Shown piece by piece: positions 60,287 to 64,000 of a stretch of 64,000 bases of DNA. Location: contig CAZYZX010000006.1 in the NCBI GenBank assembly GCA_964652025.1, positions 133,155 to 197,154 on the forward strand. The letters run 5' to 3'. The position numbers were made by a program, and so were the translations under genes. The first letter of the stretch is position 1; every line of letters begins with the position of its first letter. The notes below the pieces were generated by a model. The model searched no databases. It saw only the letters and a list, made by a program, of their open reading frames with translations, and was not told the origin of the DNA. The DNA is from JAEXOD01 sp964652025 (lineage in GTDB: Bacteria; Bacteroidota; Ignavibacteria; Ignavibacteriales; Melioribacteraceae).

Positions 60287-61375
60287 ATGACAAATAATAT
60301 AAAAAAATTATCATTTTTAGATAAGTACCTAACACTATGGATATTTTTGGCAATGGTAATTGGTGTACTCTCTGGATATTTATTCCCATCTGTTCCAAAC
60401 TATTGGAATTCGTTTAATAAAGGAACAACCAATGTGCCAATTGCAATTGGATTAATATTGATGATGTATCCACCGTTAGCAAAGGTTAGATATGAGGAAT
60501 TACCGGATGTTTTTAGGAATATTAAAGTATTAGTATTATCGTTAATTCAAAATTGGATTATCGGTCCAATCTTAATGTTTTTGCTTGCAGTATTATTTTT
60601 ACATAACTACCCGGAATATATGGCAGGCTTAATAATGATAGGTTTGGCAAGGTGCATAGCAATGGTTATTGTGTGGAATGAACTTGCTAAAGGTGATACA
60701 GAATATGCCGCTGGATTAGTAGCATTTAATTCAATTTTTCAAATATTATTTTTTTCAGTTTACGCTTATTTTTTTATGACTTTTTTACCCAGTGCAATTG
60801 GATTAAGCTCGTTTAAAGTTAATATTACTATTTCCCAAATTGCAGAAAGTGTTTTTATATATTTAGGAATTCCTTTTTTAAGTGGTATGGTAACCCGCTA
60901 TATATTACTTAAATTTAAAACTAAAGAATGGTATGACAAAGTATTTATTCCCAAAATATCACCAATTACATTAATTGCGCTTTTGTTTACAATTATTGTA
61001 ATGTTTAGCTTAAAAGGAGAGTATATTGTAAAAATTCCAACCGATGTTATTAGGATTGCTATACCTTTAGTTCTTTATTTTGTAATTATGTTTTTGGTAT
61101 CGTTTTATTTAGGTAAAAAAGTTGGAGCGGATTACTCTAAAACAGCAACGTTATCTTTTACTGCAGCAAGTAATAATTTTGAGCTTGCAATTGCAGTTGC
61201 TATAGCCGTTTTTGGCATAAATAGTGGGGAAGCATTTGCGGCTGTTATTGGTCCTTTAGTAGAAGTGCCTGTTTTAATTTCGTTGGTTAATGTTTCCTTA
61301 AAATTACAAAAAAAATATTTTGGGGATAAAGTTGATTCTACTAAAATAAATGCTGATAATATTTGTATTAAATAA
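60287..61375 (+). CDS. acr3: Arsenite efflux transporter, ACR3 type
   Basis: 362 residues with ten hydrophobic segments. Pumps arsenite out using the proton motive force. Seen: LDKYLTLWIFLAMVIGVLSGY, MMYPPLAKVRYEELPDVFRN, the Cys region GLARCIAMVIVWNELAKGD, and FTAASNNFELAIAVAIAVFG with the conserved Asn/Glu. These are ACR3 hallmarks, distinct from ArsB. Confidence 0.95.
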   Translation: MTNNIKKLSFLDKYLTLWIFLAMVIGVLSGYLFPSVPNYWNSFNKGTTNVPIAIGLILMMYPPLAKVRYEELPDVFRNIKVLVLSLIQNWIIGPILMFLLAVLFLHNYPEYMAGLIMIGLARCIAMVIVWNELAKGDTEYAAGLVAFNSIFQILFFSVYAYFFMTFLPSAIGLSSFKVNITISQIAESVFIYLGIPFLSGMVTRYILLKFKTKEWYDKVFIPKISPITLIALLFTIIVMFSLKGEYIVKIPTDVIRIAIPLVLYFVIMFLVSFYLGKKVGADYSKTATLSFTAASNNFELAIAVAIAVFGINSGEAFAAVIGPLVEVPVLISLVNVSLKLQKKYFGDKVDSTKINADNICIK

Positions 61376-61396
61376 AAATGAAATTAAGATGATAAA

Positions 61397-62419
61397 ATGG
61401 ATAAATTAAAATTTAAAACTTATTATATATTTTTATTACTACCATTATGGTTAATTATTTACTATAATTTAACCAATATAACAAACTTTATTGTATATGA
61501 TGTTTTTAAAAGTACAAAAGGCACCCATTTTACAGATACAATATGGTTTTTTATTTTTGAAGTACCAAAAGTATTTTTGCTTTTGGTGCTTATTGTATTT
61601 GGAGTGGGCATAATTAGAAGCTATTTTTCTCCTGAAAGAACAAGAGAATTATTAGGGGGCAAAAGGCTATTTATTGGTAATATTTTAGCAAGTTTTTTAG
61701 GAGTAGTAACTCCATTTTGTAGTTGTTCTGCAATTCCACTATTTTTAGGGTTTGTAGAAAGTGGCGTTCCATTAGGTGTAACATTTTCCTTTTTAATTGC
61801 AGCACCAATGATTAACGAAGTTGCATTAGTGCTACTGTTTGGGTTATTTGGCTGGCAAACGGCATTATTATATATGTCTACAGGTTTATTATTAGCTATA
61901 ATATCTGGTTTTATAATTGGAAATCTTAAACTAGAAAAATATGTTGAGCCGTGGGTTTATGAAGTTAAAGTTGGAAAAGCTGATACTGCAACTCAGAAAA
62001 TTAGTTTTAACGATAGAATAGAATATGGAATAAACGCAGTTAAAGAAATTGTGGGTAAAGTTTGGTTATATATCATAATTGGTATAGGGGTTGGGGCAGG
62101 TATACATGGGTATGTTCCAGAAAACTTTATGGCAGGTTTGATGGGCAAAAGTGCTTGGTGGTCTGTTCCTATTGCTGTTTTGTTTGGAGTTCCAATGTAC
62201 TCTAACGCTGCAGGTATTATTCCAATAGTTCAAGCATTGCTTGGCAAAGGTGCAGCGCTTGGAACAGTTTTAGCTTTTATGATGAGTGTTATAGGGCTTT
62301 CTTTACCAGAAACTATTATTTTAAAGAAAGTGCTTAAAATTGAACTAATTTTTGTTTTTGTTGGTGTTGTTGCTTTTGGAATAATTTTAATTGGCTATGT
62401 TTTTAATTTAGTGTATTAA
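61397..62419 (+). CDS. ArsP-like permease (DUF318)
   Basis: 340 residues with about eight transmembrane helices. Seen: the signature TPFCSCSAIPLFLGFVESGV (about 105-124), APMINEVALVLLFGLFGW, and SNAAGIIPIVQALLGKGAALG. ArsP members export trivalent organoarsenicals; the broader family is only described as permeases. Its place between ACR3 and a CxxC protein supports an arsenic or thiol-linked role. Confidence 0.88.
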   Translation: MDKLKFKTYYIFLLLPLWLIIYYNLTNITNFIVYDVFKSTKGTHFTDTIWFFIFEVPKVFLLLVLIVFGVGIIRSYFSPERTRELLGGKRLFIGNILASFLGVVTPFCSCSAIPLFLGFVESGVPLGVTFSFLIAAPMINEVALVLLFGLFGWQTALLYMSTGLLLAIISGFIIGNLKLEKYVEPWVYEVKVGKADTATQKISFNDRIEYGINAVKEIVGKVWLYIIIGIGVGAGIHGYVPENFMAGLMGKSAWWSVPIAVLFGVPMYSNAAGIIPIVQALLGKGAALGTVLAFMMSVIGLSLPETIILKKVLKIELIFVFVGVVAFGIILIGYVFNLVY

Positions 62420-62428
62420 CTTTTTTTA

Positions 62429-62683
62429 TTGAGTGAAAATATGTTAAATGTAAAAGTTTTAGGGACAGGTTGTAAAAAATGTATTAATTTAGAAAATACT
62501 GTAAATGAAATTATTAAAGAAAATAATATTAATGCTTATGTTGAAAAAGTTAGTGATTTTATGGAAATAATGAAATATGGAATACTTGCCACACCGGGTT
62601 TGGTTATTAACGAAAAAATTGTTTGATTTGGCATAGTACCATCTAAAGATAAAATACTTGCCTGGTTAAAAGAGGGGAAATAA
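62429..62683 (+). pseudogene. Thioredoxin-like redox protein interrupted by an in-frame TGA
   Basis: The frame encodes CxxC (GTGCKKCINLEN) and the cis-Pro segment ILATPGLVINEKIV like the paralogue at 60025, then meets TGA at 62624-62626. Reading on in the same frame gives FGIVPSKDKILAWLKEGK and a TAA at 62681-62683, which aligns with the paralogue tail SGKLPTKDRLQRLI. So the last 18 residues are cut off by a nonsense codon or base error. The start is ATG at 62441, or the upstream TTG at 62429. The catalytic CxxC is intact, so the short product might still work. Confidence 0.8.
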
Positions 62684-62727
62684 TTATAAACACCAATATT
62701 TATGTTACCTATAATTAAATCTAATTT

Positions 62728-63033
62728 TTACCACACAACTTTTAATAATTGAAACTGATACCATTTAGTTAATGCTAAGTATGGAAAAATTTTTGTCATC
62801 TCATATAGTGGTTGTGTATCATCCCACTTTTTCATGTCATCTGGGTAGTTCATTTGTCCTGCTATATCTTTTAATGCATCGTTAAGTATGTCATAATGAT
62901 CCTAAAGTATTTCAGTTATATCTGCTCTTTCGTTTACATTTTCTTTTAGTGTATTATCAAGTAATTCTTCGTTTTTAAGTATTGTTAATACAAATTCCTC
63001 AAATCTCTTTTCTTTAGCACTTTTCTTTTTCAT
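62728..63033 (-). pseudogene. Small hypothetical gene interrupted by an in-frame TAG
   Basis: On the minus strand a strong AAAGGAGG precedes an ATG (complement of 63031-63033). The frame reads MKKKSAKEKRFEEFVLTIL onward for 43 codons, meets TAG (complement of 62902-62904), then continues for about 57 codons (DHYDILNDALKDIAGQM to WYQFQLLKVVW) to TAA. No family recognised. The coherent amino-acid composition on both sides of the stop and the ribosome binding site argue that this was one gene of about 101 codons. Confidence 0.6.
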
Positions 63034-63252
63034 TTGTACCTCCTTTGTTGTGTATATATTTAATTACTAATTAAATTATTACCAATTATCAAACAAAATA
63101 AAAAATAACAACAATAAATGCAAGTTTCTTATTGTGTTAGGGGAGCTTTAATTAAAATATTTTGGTTAATTTTTTTTAGTTCACCTCTCTTTGTAAGTTT
63201 TATTAAGCACTCTTTACAATATTTTAATTATTAGATTAAAGCTGCAAAACCA

Positions 63253-63380
63253 ACTCACCCTCGTTCCCTCTCTTAAAAAGAGAGGGATGACGCAATTAAT
63301 GCATTTATAATTTTTTTCATAAAACAGGGATTGCTAAAAGCTGGTTCCCCTCTCTTCGTAAGAGAGGGGTTAGGGGTGAG
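63253..63380. repeat. REP-pair/MITE-like inverted repeat element
   Basis: Two small hairpins, TCCCTCTCTT-AAA-AAGAGAGGGA (63265-63287) and CCCCTCTCTT-CGT-AAGAGAGGGG (63347-63369), are flanked outwardly by CTCACCCTCGT on the left and TTAGGGGTGAG on the right. The outer 21 bases of each side are therefore near-complementary and the whole 128 bp is an inverted repeat. This resembles REP doublets or small non-autonomous elements. Confidence 0.7.
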
Positions 63381-63390
63381 TTATCTATTC

Positions 63391-63488
63391 AGACGATAGA
63401 CTTCAGACTACAGACGATAGATTAAAGATTATAGACTAAAGACTACAGATTATAGAAAACAGATTATAGATTATAAAGGATAGATTAA
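63391..63488 (+). repeat. Degenerate heptanucleotide tandem repeat, 14 units
   Basis: Fourteen units of 7 bases fit without a gap: AGACGAT, AGACTTC, AGACTAC, AGACGAT, AGATTAA, AGATTAT, AGACTAA, AGACTAC, AGATTAT, AGAAAAC, AGATTAT, AGATTAT, AAAGGAT, AGATTAA. The consensus is AGAYTAN. It begins 10 bases after the inverted repeat element. Confidence 0.8.
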
Positions 63489-63592
63489 AACGGTAACTGT
63501 TTACTTAAGAATAATATACGTCTAAATCTTTTCTTATAAACATAAAGAACTAACATCTATTATCTAAAGTCTACCAACTATATTAGTTGAAA

Positions 63593-63983
63593 GTCTCAAT
63601 CCTTTCAGAGCAAGGAGGAAAATATAAAGAGAAAATAGTACTAGATATCGTGCCTTAAATTACGATATGGACGGCCATGGGTCTCAATCCTTTCAGAGCA
63701 AGGAGGAAAATATAAAGAGATAGCAAATAACAAATGGCAAATAAATTATTATGAATTGTCTCAATCCTTTCAGAGCAAGGAGGAAAATATAAAGAGAAAA
63801 TAGTACTAGATANNNNNNNNNNNNNNNNNNNNNNNNNNNNNNNNNNNNNNNNNNNNNNNNNNNNNNNNNNNNNNNNNNNNNNNNNNNNNNNNNNNNNNNN
63901 NNNNNNNNNNNNTCGTGCCTTAAATTACGATATGGACGGCAATGGGTCTCAATCCTTTCAGAGCAAGGAGGAAAATATAAAGA
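63593..63983. CRISPR. CRISPR array, at least four repeats, interrupted by a gap
   Basis: A 38-base repeat starting GTCTCAATCCTTTCAGAGCA and ending AGGAGGAAAATATAAAGA recurs identically at 63593-63630, 63681-63718, 63758-63795 and 63946-63983. The repeat can fold by TCCTT / AAGGA around TCAGAGC. Spacers are 50 and 39 bases; the third holds the N block. The first three repeats are followed by G, the last by T, so the last may be the array end or a new spacer. No cas gene is in the window, so type and direction are unknown. The GTCTCAATCC start resembles repeats of several type I and III systems. Confidence 0.85.
63813..63912. other. Assembly gap (100 N) inside the CRISPR array
   Basis: Exactly 100 N, the usual placeholder for a gap of unknown size. 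The sequence before it equals the first 17 bases of spacer 1 and the sequence after it equals the last 33 bases of spacer 1 apart from one base, so the break falls inside a repeated spacer. Confidence 0.95.
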
Positions 63984-64000
63984 TCAGCTGGCAAAGATCT

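Larger units (their letters stand above)
63034..63592. other. Gene-free AT-rich stretch with repeats ahead of the CRISPR array
   Basis: No coding frame of note. It holds a paired inverted-repeat element (63253-63380), a 14-unit heptamer repeat (63391-63488) and about 100 bases of AT-rich sequence next to the first CRISPR repeat. A short dyad, CAACTA-TAT-TAGTTG (63575-63589), ends 3 bases before that repeat. This stretch could be a CRISPR leader. Confidence 0.6.

Noticed and set aside
62429..62683. Selenoprotein reading of the TGA in the second CxxC protein
   Set aside because: The TGA is not at the CxxC or another redox position, and no obvious SECIS-like hairpin follows immediately.

Overview
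The window is AT-rich bacterial DNA with almost no rRNA/tRNA content and dense protein coding on both strands. Two secreted proteins end in a C-terminal sorting domain with the NPFNPST-type motif (41777-43909 and 55128-57983). Several genes have clear Shine-Dalgarno sequences. Complex I is an 11-gene set without NuoE, NuoF or NuoG, and the succinate dehydrogenase has a single b-type cytochrome subunit. Together these suggest the Bacteroidetes/Chlorobi group, most like Ignavibacteria or Kapabacteria. The lineage is inferred from motifs, not from a marker phylogeny.

Layout. 1-1925: end of an SDR gene and an FAD-dependent dehydrogenase. 1965-6212 (minus): a citrate-lyase-like set, prpD family, a CitD-CitE fusion and citF. 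6328-8847: a PAS-only sensor and an EamA transporter. 8910-15613: a complete oxo-acid dehydrogenase and lipoylation operon (lpdA, lipB, fused E1, E2, lipA). 15689-16285: coaE. 16328-21980: a defence-like island. 22017-27144 (minus): ion-transporter-like permease, hydantoinase/oxoprolinase-like protein, FAD protein and NanE. 27267-29845: a SpmA-SpmB-like membrane protein and a 2-hydroxyacid dehydrogenase. 29988-40258: nuoABCDHIJKLMN. 40347-41712: small protein, HesB/IscA and an exported superoxide dismutase. 41777-45144 (minus): Ycf48-like secreted protein and a class III cyclase. 45359-48686: sdhCAB. 48839-52502: acidic unknown protein, Obg and a FecCD permease. 52691-57983: ATPase, sugar transferase, small membrane protein and a secreted beta-helix protein. 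58032-59132: DUF1810 protein and a methyltransferase. 59198-62626: arsenic operon with a readable promoter and operator. 62728-63983: decayed gene, repeat elements and a CRISPR array interrupted by an assembly gap.

The most interesting part is 16328-21980. A 1038-residue protein joins an N-terminal GHKL/HSP90-type ATPase to a C-terminal DarT-like DNA ADP-ribosyltransferase. It overlaps a DarG-like macrodomain gene, the expected antidote. Next comes a roughly 170-nt segment that folds into a compact RNA closed by a 12-bp helix (20116-20127 with 20271-20282) and ended by an intrinsic terminator. A divergent reverse transcriptase starts 36 nt after that helix. The layout resembles a retron or DRT module beside a DarTG module. 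As assembled, the reverse transcriptase is broken by two T-run frameshifts and one TGA.

In-frame stops also occur in a thioredoxin-like gene at the end of the arsenic operon (TGA at 62624-62626) and in a small gene at 62728-63033 (TAG). Accessory parts of the window therefore show either real decay or base errors. TGA is a genuine stop elsewhere here: it forms ATGA stop-start overlaps at 22700 and 28892.
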